Shown here in pieces: positions 9,502-19,108 of a stretch of DNA of 64,000 nucleotides (position 1 is the stretch's first letter; the number at the start of each line of letters is the position of its first letter). This DNA is from Polynucleobacter sp. AP-Ainpum-60-G11 (GTDB lineage: Bacteria > Pseudomonadota > Gammaproteobacteria > Burkholderiales > Burkholderiaceae). A program made the translations under genes and the position numbers. Below the pieces are notes generated by a model that did not search any database, had not been told where the DNA came from, and was given only the letters and a program-made list of their open reading frames with translations. The stretch is taken from contig NZ_CP061318.1 of NCBI RefSeq assembly GCF_018688375.1, positions 310,001 to 374,000 on the forward strand, given 5' to 3'.

Positions 9502-11131
9502 CCTGTATTGGCACACAATACGATATTTGAAATGGATTCAAATCCACAGTCGCCTCAAGCAAAAAATTTATAGTCCAAGAATAAAATGGTCACACTTTTT
9601 AGAATTAGAGGTTAGAAAAGTAGATGGGGTTTGGTTGGGTTCAATACCAAGTAAGCAAAGTGTTGTCGAGTCTGGGGAATTTGTCTTTTTAGGTAAAAGT
9701 GGAAAATTAACAGATATAAATTGGAACGGATCCGAGAGAGATAAGTTGTGGCGTTATAACCAGCATTACTTTAATGACTTAAATGCAATTGAATCATTAA
9801 GTAGACAAAGTTGGCATTTAGAAATGCTCAATGATTGGGTTAAGCAAAACCCTCCAAACTATGGAGTTGGGTGGGAGCCATATCCCTTATCTATAAGGGT
9901 GGTGAATTGGATAAAATGGGGGCTGGCGGGGAACTCAATCCCAGAATTATGCATGCAGAGTCTTGTAATGCAGGTCCGTTGCCTAGAAAAAAAAATTGAG
10001 TGGCATTTATTGGGAAATCATTTGCTTGCAAATGCTAAGGCCTTAATATTTTCTGGAGTGTATTTTAAAGGTAGCGAGGCAAAAAAATGGCTAAAGTTAG
10101 GTTTGGAAATTCTTAAAACCCAAATTCCTGAACAGATCTTGGAAGATGGCGGCCATTTTGAGTTGAGTCCAATGTATCACTCAATCATTCTTGAGGATTT
10201 GCTGGATCTCATTAATTTATCTCAAACTTTTCAAAACCAAATTGAGCTCAGCTTTATTCTCACGCTAAAAAATACAGCCAAAAATATGTTGGAATGGCTT
10301 CTATGTATGATTCATCCTGATGGACAAATAGCATTATTTAATGATGCTGCCTTTGGAATTTCTGCTGCACCTAGAGATTTGATTAAATATGCAGATAATT
10401 TAAACATTATCTATGACAAATTGCAGAATTTTAATTCTGGCATCAAACATTTAAAGAGCAGCGGCTATGTAAGAATTAAATTGGATCAAGTAATTGCTAT
10501 ATTAGATGTTGCACCAATTGGCCCCGATTATCTTCCGGGGCATGCTCATGCTGATACGCTTTCATTTGAGCTGTCCATATATGGGCAAAGAATAGTGGTA
10601 AACGGGGGCACTTCATTGTATGGATCCAGTCCAGAGCGGCTGCGGGAGCGGGAAACAAAATTTCATAGCACCGTGGAAATAAATAATGAGAACTCTTCAG
10701 AGGTTTGGAGTGGATTTAGGGTTGCCAGGAGAGCATATCCTTTTGGTTTAAATATTGATTCGGGCAATAATATAATTTATGTAGGATGCTCCCATAACGG
10801 TTATGCAAGGCTTAAAAGTAATCCTATTCACCGTAGAGAGTGGTTTATGAGTAAGCATAATTTAACAATAGTAGATTCAGTAGTAGGCGGCGCATATAAA
10901 TCAATTGCAAGGTATATATTGCACCCACAAATTTCAGTACAAGTGCTAAATGAGAGGGAATGGTGTTTATATGCACCATCAGGCAAAAAGTTTACTGTAG
11001 AAGTTTTAGAGGGAGATGGGGCTATAACTATGACTAGCTATGCTCCTGAATTTGGAGTAAAAGTACAAACTCACTGCATTGAAGTTAATATGAGATTAGG
11101 GCGATCTGAGGTAAGGTTTAATTGGCAATGA
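9479..11131 (+). CDS. Heparinase II/III-like (alginate-lyase superfamily) protein
   Basis: A 550-aa protein without a clear signal peptide. The first 300 residues are the helical toroid typical of the superfamily (WEPYPLSIRVVNWIKW, HLLGNHLLANAKAL, GGHFELSPMYHSIILED). The C-terminal half has the heparinase II/III beta domain, with LPGHAHADTLSFEL carrying conserved His residues. The start is TTG 9479, inside the previous gene. Family members cleave uronic-acid polysaccharides by beta-elimination, but in O-antigen clusters a cytoplasmic member may act on an intermediate. The direct coupling to the two-domain dehydrogenase supports a biosynthetic role. Confidence 0.8.
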   Translation: MNLLKKISLYWHTIRYLKWIQIHSRLKQKIYSPRIKWSHFLELEVRKVDGVWLGSIPSKQSVVESGEFVFLGKSGKLTDINWNGSERDKLWRYNQHYFNDLNAIESLSRQSWHLEMLNDWVKQNPPNYGVGWEPYPLSIRVVNWIKWGLAGNSIPELCMQSLVMQVRCLEKKIEWHLLGNHLLANAKALIFSGVYFKGSEAKKWLKLGLEILKTQIPEQILEDGGHFELSPMYHSIILEDLLDLINLSQTFQNQIELSFILTLKNTAKNMLEWLLCMIHPDGQIALFNDAAFGISAAPRDLIKYADNLNIIYDKLQNFNSGIKHLKSSGYVRIKLDQVIAILDVAPIGPDYLPGHAHADTLSFELSIYGQRIVVNGGTSLYGSSPERLRERETKFHSTVEINNENSSEVWSGFRVARRAYPFGLNIDSGNNIIYVGCSHNGYARLKSNPIHRREWFMSKHNLTIVDSVVGGAYKSIARYILHPQISVQVLNEREWCLYAPSGKKFTVEVLEGDGAITMTSYAPEFGVKVQTHCIEVNMRLGRSEVRFNWQ

Positions 11132-11151
11132 TATTAATTTTTTAACTAATA

Positions 11152-12297
11152 ATGAAATCCAAGAAAAAAATAATGCTTGCCTTTGGTACCCGTCCAGAGG
11201 CTATTAAAATGGCCCCTATCTATCATTGCCTTAAAGACAATAGTAATGATTTTGAGGTCCTGGTATGTGTAACTGCTCAACATCGCGAGATGCTTGATCA
11301 TGCATTAAATACCTTTGATATTAAACCAGACATTGATTTGAATTTAATGACTCCAGGACAGGATCTATTTGACGTTAGCGCCGGAGTGCTATTGGGTATG
11401 CGTAATGTCTTAAATGATCATAAACCGGATATATTATTAGTACATGGCGATACGACAACATCCTTATTTTCTGGAATAGCAGGGTTTTATCAAAATATAT
11501 TGGTTGGACATGTTGAGGCTGGCTTAAGGACGCATAATCTGCATGCACCATTTCCGGAGGAATTCAATCGACAAGCATTAGGAAGGGTGGTTCATTGGCA
11601 TTTTGCACCCACAAAACTAAGTCGCGAGAATCTTTTGCGTGAAGGGGTGGATAAAAATCAAATTGCCATAACAGGCAATACAGTTATTGACGCCTTATAT
11701 TTGGTTTTAGAGCGCATTGAGTTAAATCCTCATAAGCGACATTCAATACAAGATTATCTGAGTGAAAAGCTGTCTTTTAAATGGATGAGCGATAAATTTA
11801 TCCTTATAACGGGGCACCGCCGAGAAAATTTTGGTGATGGATTCTTAAATATCTGTAATGCTATAAAAATACTGGCCAAACGATTTCCTATGATTAGGTT
11901 TGTATATCCAGTCCATATGAATCCAAAGGTTCAGGTGACCGTTAGAGATATTTTAGGCAACCTTTCAAATGTTCATTTAATCCAACCTTTGGACTACGAA
12001 CCATTTGTTTACCTTCTTAAATATTGCTATTTTGTAATGACTGATAGCGGGGGAATTCAAGAAGAAGCTCCAAGTCTAGCAAAGCCTGTATTGGTTATGC
12101 GAGACTTAACAGAGCGACCAGAGGGGGTTGAGTTTGGAACTGTAAAGTTAGTAGGCGCAAATCAAGATATGATCATCTCAAATGTTGCGGAGCTGCTAGA
12201 AGATGAGGGGATCTATAAATCAATGTCAATGGCTCATAATCCCTATGGGGATGGAAAAGCATCTAATCGAATTATTGATATATTGAAGGGGGCCTAG
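11152..12297 (+). CDS. wecB: UDP-N-acetylglucosamine 2-epimerase (non-hydrolysing)
   Basis: A 381-aa enzyme that interconverts UDP-GlcNAc and UDP-ManNAc in the cytoplasm. Motifs are FGTRPEAIKMAPI at the N-terminus, HVEAGLRTHNLHAPFPEE, GHRRENFG and TDSGGIQEEAP, all strongly conserved in WecB/MnaA. The length is normal. The stop TAG is immediately followed by the ATG of wecC, so the two are translationally linked and together supply UDP-ManNAcA. Identity is secure; the exact role in this glycan is inferred. Confidence 0.95.
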   Translation: MKSKKKIMLAFGTRPEAIKMAPIYHCLKDNSNDFEVLVCVTAQHREMLDHALNTFDIKPDIDLNLMTPGQDLFDVSAGVLLGMRNVLNDHKPDILLVHGDTTTSLFSGIAGFYQNILVGHVEAGLRTHNLHAPFPEEFNRQALGRVVHWHFAPTKLSRENLLREGVDKNQIAITGNTVIDALYLVLERIELNPHKRHSIQDYLSEKLSFKWMSDKFILITGHRRENFGDGFLNICNAIKILAKRFPMIRFVYPVHMNPKVQVTVRDILGNLSNVHLIQPLDYEPFVYLLKYCYFVMTDSGGIQEEAPSLAKPVLVMRDLTERPEGVEFGTVKLVGANQDMIISNVAELLEDEGIYKSMSMAHNPYGDGKASNRIIDILKGA

Positions 12298-13515
12298 ATG
12301 AAAAATATTGAAATTTGCGTAATTGGACTTGGTTATATTGGACTTCCAACAGCAGCATTGTTGGCATCAAATGGTTATAAAGTAATTGGTGTTGATGTGA
12401 ATCAATTAATTGTGGATGTTGTAAATCAAGGAAAGATTCATATTGTTGAGCCTGAATTAGATGCTTATGTAAAGTCAGCCGTTTCCAGTGGAAATTTAAA
12501 AGCGAAACTAAGCCCACAAGTCGCAGATATTTTTATTATATGTGTGCCGACCCCATTTATTGAGGGATCTGAAACGCCGTTGCCAAATATCGACTACGTA
12601 TTGGCGGCCGCAGATAGTATAAAAAGCTTTGTTGAGCCAGGAAACTTGGTGATTCTAGAGTCTACATCGCCGATTGGAACAACAAAAAAAATTGAACAAG
12701 TCTTTCAGCGATCAGGTGTAAATACAGATGAGATAAATATCGCATATTGTCCTGAGAGGGTCTTGCCGGGAAACATTATGCGCGAGCTTGTTGAGAACGA
12801 TAGAGTGGTTGGTGGTTTATCGTTCGCCGCAACTCAGATTGTCAGCGATTTTTATAGAACTTTTGTTAGGGGTAGAGTTTTAGAAACAAATGCGTCTACC
12901 GCAGAAATGTGTAAGTTGGTTGAAAATAGCTATAGAGATGTCAATATTGCATTTGCAAATGAACTTTCAATACTTAGTGCCAATGAAGGCATAGACGTTT
13001 GGAAATTAATAGAGTTGGCTAACCATCATCCACGAGTAAACATACTGCAGCCAGGTGTGGGGGTGGGTGGTCATTGTATTGCAGTAGACCCATGGTTTTT
13101 AGTTGCTCAAGATCCAATGAATGCAAATTTAATTAGGGTTGCCAGGGAAGTCAATAATTTTAAAACGAAGTGGGTTATAGATAAAATAAAAAAATGTATT
13201 GATCGGGAGCAAATAAAGAGCGATACCAAGATAAAGGTGGCGTGCCTAGGAATAACTTTCAAGCCGGATATCGATGATTTAAGGGAGTCACCAGCCCTCC
13301 AGATTACTCAGTCTTTGCTAAACCAAGGTTATGACGTGATAGTGGTGGAGCCAAATATAAAAAAACATAAATCGTTAAAATTGGTAGAGATCAATAAAGC
13401 CATAGCGGAAGCAAATGTAATTGCAGTTTTAGTGAGGCATAAAGAGTTTCTAGAGGTAGATGCGCTTAAAAATGATTATGCTAATAATGTGATGGATTTT
13501 TGCGGGATAACTTAG
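12298..13515 (+). CDS. wecC: UDP-N-acetyl-D-mannosamine dehydrogenase
   Basis: A 405-aa NAD-dependent enzyme that oxidises UDP-ManNAc to UDP-ManNAcA in two steps. It has the Rossmann motif VIGLGYIGLPTAAL at residues 7-20, the ESTSPIGTT segment, and GVGGHCIAVDPWF with the catalytic Cys. TFKPDIDDLRESPAL marks the C-terminal UDP-binding domain. The start abuts the wecB stop with no gap. It implies an N-acetyl-mannosaminuronic acid residue in the polysaccharide, which would make it acidic. Confidence 0.95.
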   Translation: MKNIEICVIGLGYIGLPTAALLASNGYKVIGVDVNQLIVDVVNQGKIHIVEPELDAYVKSAVSSGNLKAKLSPQVADIFIICVPTPFIEGSETPLPNIDYVLAAADSIKSFVEPGNLVILESTSPIGTTKKIEQVFQRSGVNTDEINIAYCPERVLPGNIMRELVENDRVVGGLSFAATQIVSDFYRTFVRGRVLETNASTAEMCKLVENSYRDVNIAFANELSILSANEGIDVWKLIELANHHPRVNILQPGVGVGGHCIAVDPWFLVAQDPMNANLIRVAREVNNFKTKWVIDKIKKCIDREQIKSDTKIKVACLGITFKPDIDDLRESPALQITQSLLNQGYDVIVVEPNIKKHKSLKLVEINKAIAEANVIAVLVRHKEFLEVDALKNDYANNVMDFCGIT

Positions 13516-13565
13516 CATTAAGCTTTGGGTAGGCTTATACATGGATTTAATAGAGAAACTTATTA

Positions 13566-14759
13566 ATGAGAATCCTTATCTTAACTTTTTACTATCCTCC
13601 AGACTTGTCTGCGGGCTCTTTTCGTGTTGCCGAACTTGTTAAAACATTAGAGGAGCTCTATAGTGAAAAAATTAATATAGAGATTGTTACAACTGAGCCA
13701 AATAGATATGCTACCTACACTCGGCTAGCTGATCATAAGGAGGTAGTTGGGGGAATTTCAGTCCATAGAATAAAAATTCCAAAACATAACAGTAGAATAT
13801 TAGATCAAGCTAAAGCATTTGTTATTTATGCCGTATATGCAATAAAACACGTAAAAAATCGTGAATTTGATTTGGTGTTCTCAACATCAGGGCGTCTAAT
13901 GACTGCGACGCTGGGTGCATTTATTGCTAAAAATAAGAAGTTACCCCTGTACTTAGACATGCGGGATATTTTTGTAGACACAATCCAAAGCACTCTACCC
14001 CTGATTGTTGCATTTATAGCAGCCCCAATATTTTCACTCATTGAGCGATACACGGTTAAGGCTGCTATTCATATAAATTTAGTGTCACCTGGTTTTAAAG
14101 ATTATTTTGAAGAAAAATACCCAAATAAATCCTTTTCGTATTTTTCAAATGGGATTGATGAGGAGTTTTTAACTGCGGATGGAACAAAATTTAAAAAAAA
14201 TGATGTCTTGAAGGTGTGCATCAACGAGCCACTTAGGATTTTATATGCTGGCAATATCGGCGATGGCCAAGGCTTGCACAAAATTGTACCAATGCTTGCA
14301 AAAAAATTAGATAAAAAAGTAAAGATTAGATTGATAGGTGGCGGCGGCAGATTGGAAGAATTAAACTCTAATTTAAAGCGAATGGGTATATGCAATGTAG
14401 AAATTTTGCCCCCGATTGCTCGTATGGATTTAATTAGTGAGTACCAAAATGCACATGTTCTATTTTTGCATTTAAATAATTATGATGCTTTTGAAAGAGT
14501 GCTGCCATCAAAGATATTTGAATATGCTGCAGTTGGTAAGCCGATATTGGCTGGAGTGTCTGGTTTTGCTGCTAATTTTTTAACTAAAGAGGTATTAAAT
14601 AGCGCCGTGTTTGATCCATGTGATGTTGATGGTGCTATCACAGCACTTGAAAGACTTGAAATTAGGAATACTGATAGAAGTGATTTTGTAAAAAACTATC
14701 TTCGAAAAAATATAATGAAAACGCTGGCAGTAGATATCGTAACTCGAATCGATGCCTAA
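13566..14759 (+). CDS. Glycosyltransferase family 4 (WbuB-like)
   Basis: A 397-aa GT-B fold glycosyltransferase. The N-terminal domain has LTFYYPPDLSAGSFR, and the C-terminal domain has ILYAGNIGDGQGL, RLIGGGG and the donor-binding region LPSKIFEYAAVGKPI. Overall it resembles WbuB-type transferases that act on early lipid-linked intermediates. It lies just before the initiating sugar transferase, as such genes often do, so it may add the second sugar. Donor specificity is not certain. Confidence 0.82.
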   Translation: MRILILTFYYPPDLSAGSFRVAELVKTLEELYSEKINIEIVTTEPNRYATYTRLADHKEVVGGISVHRIKIPKHNSRILDQAKAFVIYAVYAIKHVKNREFDLVFSTSGRLMTATLGAFIAKNKKLPLYLDMRDIFVDTIQSTLPLIVAFIAAPIFSLIERYTVKAAIHINLVSPGFKDYFEEKYPNKSFSYFSNGIDEEFLTADGTKFKKNDVLKVCINEPLRILYAGNIGDGQGLHKIVPMLAKKLDKKVKIRLIGGGGRLEELNSNLKRMGICNVEILPPIARMDLISEYQNAHVLFLHLNNYDAFERVLPSKIFEYAAVGKPILAGVSGFAANFLTKEVLNSAVFDPCDVDGAITALERLEIRNTDRSDFVKNYLRKNIMKTLAVDIVTRIDA

Positions 14760-14819
14760 TTTCTGATATTTTCATTTAATATTATATTTATCACCATAGC
14801 GCGACTGATATTGAAAATT

Positions 14820-15380
14820 ATGAAACGATTTTTTGATTTGGTAATAGGTTTTTTTATGATTATGGTATTCATGATTCCTATAGGGTTAATTTGTTTTGCA
14901 ATTAAATTAACAAGCAATGACTCAATATTTTATTGGTCTGATCGGGTTGGAAAGAATGGCATGATCTTCAGGATGCCTAAATTTAGGACAATGAAATCCT
15001 CGACTCCTGTTATGGCAACACACCTTCTTTTTGATTTGGGTCAATATTTAACCCCCTTGGGATCTTTTTTACGAAAAACAAGTCTTGATGAATTGCCACA
15101 GCTCGTGAGTGTTTTGGTCGGCAAGATGAGTTTTGTGGGGCCGCGACCTGCATTATTTAACCAAGATGACTTAATTGGATTGCGTATCCAGCATGGTATA
15201 GATAAACTTGTCCCAGGATTGACTGGCTGGGCACAAGTTAATGGCCGTGATGAGTTGTCTATTCCAGATAAAGTGCAATACGATTTAGAGTATCTTCATA
15301 ACCAATCCTTTTTATTTGATATGCGGATATTGATTTTGACCCTTTTTAAGGTAATTCTGCGATCTGGAGTTTCTCATTAA
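14820..15380 (+). CDS. Initiating sugar-phosphate transferase (bacterial sugar transferase family)
   Basis: About 186 aa, a small monotopic phosphoglycosyl transferase that moves a sugar-1-phosphate onto undecaprenyl phosphate. An N-terminal hydrophobic helix follows [12 protein letters not shown]. Conserved motifs are PKFRTMKSS, the catalytic region [20 protein letters not shown] followed by PRPAL, and [18 protein letters not shown] 14820 gives the usual family N-terminus; a TTG at 14811 in the same frame would add three residues. This would be the first membrane step of the repeat unit, although a WecA-like gene at 19109 could compete for that role. Confidence 0.9.
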   Translation: MKRFFDLVIGFFMIMVFMIPIGLICFAIKLTSNDSIFYWSDRVGKNGMIFRMPKFRTMKSSTPVMATHLLFDLGQYLTPLGSFLRKTSLDELPQLVSVLVGKMSFVGPRPALFNQDDLIGLRIQHGIDKLVPGLTGWAQVNGRDELSIPDKVQYDLEYLHNQSFLFDMRILILTLFKVILRSGVSH

Positions 15381-15553
15381 TTACAATTTTGCTAGAAAAT
15401 ATCGTGCCGATATTGGTCCCGTTACTCCCTCCGGTCAAGGATTTTAATTTGAGTTGATTTATTTTTCAGTAGAACTTTAATGAGAATTATTTATCATTAA
15501 CCTTTACTGCCACTATTCCCTTGTCAGGGTGGTAGGTAAATTATAATAATTGC

Positions 15554-17518
15554 GTGCCTAGTAACGTAGCTAAACAATCCTTATTAAACTTGCACCGGTC
15601 ATTAAAAACGGTGTTAGTGATATCTTCCGACGTCATTATTTGTGGATTTTGTGTCTGGCTTGCATTTGGACTACGTTTGGATGAATGGGGATTTTTTCAG
15701 GGCAAGCAATGGATCTTTTTTATTTCGACAGTTGGCTTTTCAGTCCCTCTCTTTATTTCATTTGGCCTTTATAGGGCAATTTTTAGGTATATCGGCTCAA
15801 CTGCTTTTCTTTCCATCGTACGTGTTTTTATCATCTACACCAGCATTGTTTTCTGTGTTTTTACAATCATCAGTATCGGTGGTGTACCAAGATCAGTTGG
15901 AGTCATTCAACCAATTTTATTCTTTATTGCAATTGGTGCCAGTAGATTTTTTGTTCGATATTGGCTAGGCGGTACCAGCAATGTTCGTGCGCCATTTTAT
16001 CGAACCCATGCTGTTGCTCTTGTTTATGGGGCTGGCAAAGCTGGTCGTCAGCTAGTGGAGGGCCTATCCAATAATGAGGAGATATCCATCAAAGGTTTCA
16101 TCGATGATAATCCAAGCGTGCAGGGAAGGACCATAAATGGCATTAATGTTTATTCGAATACCAATTTACAAGATCTTATTTGCCGGTTAAAAATTACGGA
16201 TGTGCTGCTGGCTATCCCCTCTGCAAACCAGAGTCGCAGAAGCGAAATTATTTCTTCATTAAATGGATGTGGGGTTCGTGTTCGGACATTACCAGGGCTG
16301 ATTGACTTGGCCTCTGGTCGGTTCAAAATAGCAGACCTTCATGATTTGGATATGAATGATTTGCTCGGAAGAGCGGCGGTTCCTCCAAAAATAGAATTAT
16401 TAGAAAAAAATATTCGTAATCAAATTGTTTTGGTAACAGGGGCGGGTGGCTCAATTGGCAGTGAGCTTTGTCGTCAGATTATTAAGTTTCGCCCTCAATC
16501 TTTAATTTTGATTGATAGTAGTGAACATTCCCTATATTCGATCTATGAGGAATTAAAGGCGGCTCATATTGGGCTCGAAGATAATTTTCTGATGAGCACC
16601 AGAGACAAGCAACAGTTCCTGCCGCAAGCAACTTTACCAATTAAGTTGGTCCCTTGCCTATCTTCGGTTCAAGATAGTGATCAGATTCGTAGGATTTTTA
16701 GGGAGCATCACCCGAATACAGTTTTTCATGCTGCTGCTTATAAGCATGTTCCATTGGTAGAGCAAAATCCTATTGAAGGTATTCGTAATAATGTATTCGG
16801 AACTATTACCTGCGCAAATGCCTCTCTAGAGACTGGCGTTTCCCATTTTATTTTGGTAAGTACCGATAAGGCTGTTAGGCCAACAAATGTGATGGGTGCC
16901 AGTAAGCGTGTTGCTGAATTAGTTTTGCAGGCAATGGCAGATAACGTCTCCAAGAACAATCGATCAACAATCTTTTCGATGGTGCGTTTTGGAAATGTAC
17001 TTGGTTCATCTGGATCTGTTGCTCCTCTATTTAGCTTACAAATTGCAGCTGGTGGACCCATTACCTTGACGCATCCTGAAGTCACTCGCTATTTTATGAC
17101 CATTCCCGAGGCAGCGCAGTTGGTAATTCAGGCTGGTTCAATGGCCATTGGAGGCGATGTTTTTGTACTCGAGATGGGTGAGCCAGTACGGATTTATGAT
17201 TTGGCCGTCAAGATGATTTATTTATCAGGTCTATTGGTTAGAGATGAAACTCAACCCCATGGTGATATTGAAATTAAGATTACCGGATTGCGTCCGGGGG
17301 AAAAGCTCTATGAAGAGCTTCTGATTGGTGAAAATCCAGAGCCAACACAGCACCCTAAAATTTTGAAAGCGCATGAGCAATTCTTGTCTTGGAATACTTT
17401 AGAGCTCCAGCTTGAAGAGCTTAAGTTGGCCCTCGATACATTTGATGCTAAGTTGATTAGAGGCACCCTTAAAAATCTAGTGCCTGATTACCAGCCCAAT
17501 GTCAGCACAGCTATTTAA
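15554..17518 (+). CDS. WbpM/CapD/FlaA1-type nucleotide-sugar 4,6-dehydratase
   Basis: A 654-aa membrane-anchored SDR enzyme. Four hydrophobic segments lie in the first 140 residues. A CoA-binding-like Rossmann domain follows (VYGAGKAGRQL), and the catalytic dehydratase starts near residue 290 with VTGAGGSIGSELC. STDKAVRPTNVMGASKR and MVRFGNVLGSSGSV are typical of WbpM. It makes UDP-4-keto-6-deoxy-HexNAc for sugars such as QuiNAc or FucNAc. GTG 15554 is preceded by TTGTCA (15521) and TATAAT (15542) with a short 15-bp spacer, so the transcript would be nearly leaderless. The 173-bp gap upstream suggests its own promoter. Confidence 0.92.
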   Translation: MPSNVAKQSLLNLHRSLKTVLVISSDVIICGFCVWLAFGLRLDEWGFFQGKQWIFFISTVGFSVPLFISFGLYRAIFRYIGSTAFLSIVRVFIIYTSIVFCVFTIISIGGVPRSVGVIQPILFFIAIGASRFFVRYWLGGTSNVRAPFYRTHAVALVYGAGKAGRQLVEGLSNNEEISIKGFIDDNPSVQGRTINGINVYSNTNLQDLICRLKITDVLLAIPSANQSRRSEIISSLNGCGVRVRTLPGLIDLASGRFKIADLHDLDMNDLLGRAAVPPKIELLEKNIRNQIVLVTGAGGSIGSELCRQIIKFRPQSLILIDSSEHSLYSIYEELKAAHIGLEDNFLMSTRDKQQFLPQATLPIKLVPCLSSVQDSDQIRRIFREHHPNTVFHAAAYKHVPLVEQNPIEGIRNNVFGTITCANASLETGVSHFILVSTDKAVRPTNVMGASKRVAELVLQAMADNVSKNNRSTIFSMVRFGNVLGSSGSVAPLFSLQIAAGGPITLTHPEVTRYFMTIPEAAQLVIQAGSMAIGGDVFVLEMGEPVRIYDLAVKMIYLSGLLVRDETQPHGDIEIKITGLRPGEKLYEELLIGENPEPTQHPKILKAHEQFLSWNTLELQLEELKLALDTFDAKLIRGTLKNLVPDYQPNVSTAI

Positions 17519-17919
17519 TTTTGGAATTTTTTCTTAAAGCCTAGTTCAGCCACCAAATGGGTATTTTTTGAGATAGATTATCCATTTATCGTCAATTACC
17601 TGCAGTATTGTCATGGCCGATTACTTAACATTCTTATTTTCACAGCGCAATCCCTTGCATAAATTGAAAATTTAATCTACTGGAAATATTGATTAAACAT
17701 ACCATTTACTTGATTGAAAACCAGGTCATTAAATTGATTATGCTGGTTTAGAAATTTTGAGAATTTATTGATAGTAATGAAGAGTTATCGGCCACTATTC
17801 TCATGTTGGATTGAGTTAATGATAGTATTTCTTAAATAGATTCCTGTCTTTCTAAGGCTTCCAGTGGAGTAAATTTTGAAGTGCAAATAATGAAAACATC
17901 ATAAGTTGGGCGCTAAAAT
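17519..17919. other. AT-rich intergenic stretch, nothing recognised
   Basis: About 400 bp between the end of the polysaccharide cluster and the antiporter repeat. I see no convincing coding frame, RNA gene or strong hairpin terminator. Its composition is like the AT-rich cluster to its left. It may hold the cluster's terminator and decayed DNA linked to the neighbouring rearrangement. Confidence 0.5.
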
Positions 17920-18476
17920 TTAAGGCACCAAACTTAAAAACAAAAACTCAAAGAAAATAATCAAGTGCACTACGCCCTGTAATAAGGTAGTTCTCCCAAT
18001 AGCCAGCGTTAATGCCCCAATAAAGAATGACAGATACATTAGGGTCATATTTAGACTGCTGATACCTAGGCTTAGCGGCAGGTTAAAGACAATAGCAATG
18101 GTTGCTACTGTGGGGATAGTGAGCCCAATACTTGCTAAGGCAGATCCTAGCGCCAAGTTCAAGCTGCTCTGCAATCTGTTGGCTCTAGCAGCTCTGACTG
18201 CTGCATAGCCTTCTGGTAGAAGTACCAGCATGGCAATGGCGATACCTACTACTGTCTTTGGCGCACCTGCCCCTTTAACTCCAGCCTCAATTGCTGGGTT
18301 GAGTGCTTCTGCCAGCCCAACTACCACTATGAGTGACAATAACAATAAGACTGTGCTAATGCTTGTTTTAAGGTTGCTGGGTTTGTCCGCATGAGTATCA
18401 CTGTCTATCTTACCTTCTTCCTTTTTTGGTAGGTAATAATCACGATGACTCACTGTCTGGAAGAATAAGAAGGCGA
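17920..18476 (-). pseudogene. Duplicated 3' fragment of a cation/proton antiporter gene
   Basis: The minus strand encodes about 177 residues that match the C-terminal half of the intact antiporter at 20281-21300, with about nine amino acid differences. Nucleotide similarity starts at the stop codon (TTAAGG) and ends abruptly around 18476, within the shared GAAGAATAAGAAGGCGA, where transaldolase-like sequence begins. The N-terminal half is missing. An in-frame ATG at 18453 could give a short product with four or five membrane helices, but it would not form a working transporter. The reading frame is still open, which suggests a fairly recent event or chance. Confidence 0.88.
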
Positions 18477-19057
18477 CTCAGATTATCGGACTTTTTTAAG
18501 GATATCCTAACCTCCATTAAAGATAAGCCCTTGTCTTTGGAGGTTTTCTCAGATGATTTCCTTGAGATGGAGCATCAAGCCCTTAAGATTGCAGGCTGGG
18601 GTGAAAATGTTTATGTAAAGATCCCAATTACCAATACGAAGCAAGAGACTTGCTATGACTTAGTGAAAATATTGGCCAATCAAAAAGTCAAACTAAATGT
18701 AACTGCACTAATGACGCTTGATCAGGTAAGAAATGTTGTGGCTTCTCTTGATCCTAAAGTACCTAGCTATGTCTCAGTATTTGCGGGACGCGTTGCTTAT
18801 ACTGGATATGATCCGTTGCCGATGATGGCAAAAGCTGTTGATATATTAAAATCCTCTCCGGCTTCTGAGTTGATTTGGGTCAGTCCAAGAGAGTTATTGA
18901 GCATCTTCCAAGCCGATCATATTGGGTGCCATGTCATACCGTCACGAATGATATTCTCAAAAAACTTTCTCTGGTGGGCTATGATTTAGATCAATATTCC
19001 TTGGATACTGTTAAGATGTTTTACAAAGATTCTATTGATGCTGGTTTTAAACTCTGA
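18477..19057 (+). pseudogene. Transaldolase-family pseudogene (5' truncated, frameshifted)
   Basis: The plus strand encodes most of a transaldolase/fructose-6-phosphate aldolase-like protein: SLEVFSDDFLEMEHQAL, NVYVKIPITNT with the expected Schiff-base Lys, VKLNVTALMT and FAGRVAYTGYDP. The first 35-40 residues, including the usual start, are replaced by the antiporter repeat at 18476. The frame breaks near 18938, where GTCATACCGTCACG lacks one A; the downstream frame continues TVTNDILKKLSLVGYDLD and ends DSIDAGFKL at 19057. Similar small transaldolases occur in polysaccharide clusters. The Tyr in AYTG replaces a residue usually Asp, consistent with decay. Confidence 0.85.
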
Positions 19058-19108
19058 TTCAATCAAATCTTACGCTTGGAGAGGGCTTTTACCCCACCCT
19101 TATAAAGC

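Noticed and set aside
15642..15968. Plus-strand 108-aa frame inside the WbpM-type gene
   Set aside because: It is an alternate frame of a strongly supported gene, with no domain of its own and no separate ribosome site.
16738..17085. Minus-strand 115-aa frame
   Set aside because: Antisense to the conserved SDR domain of the WbpM-type gene; its composition is that of a shadow frame.
17518..17919. Possible RNA gene or CRISPR leader in the AT-rich gap
   Set aside because: No regular repeats, no stable GC hairpins and no conserved RNA motif are visible.
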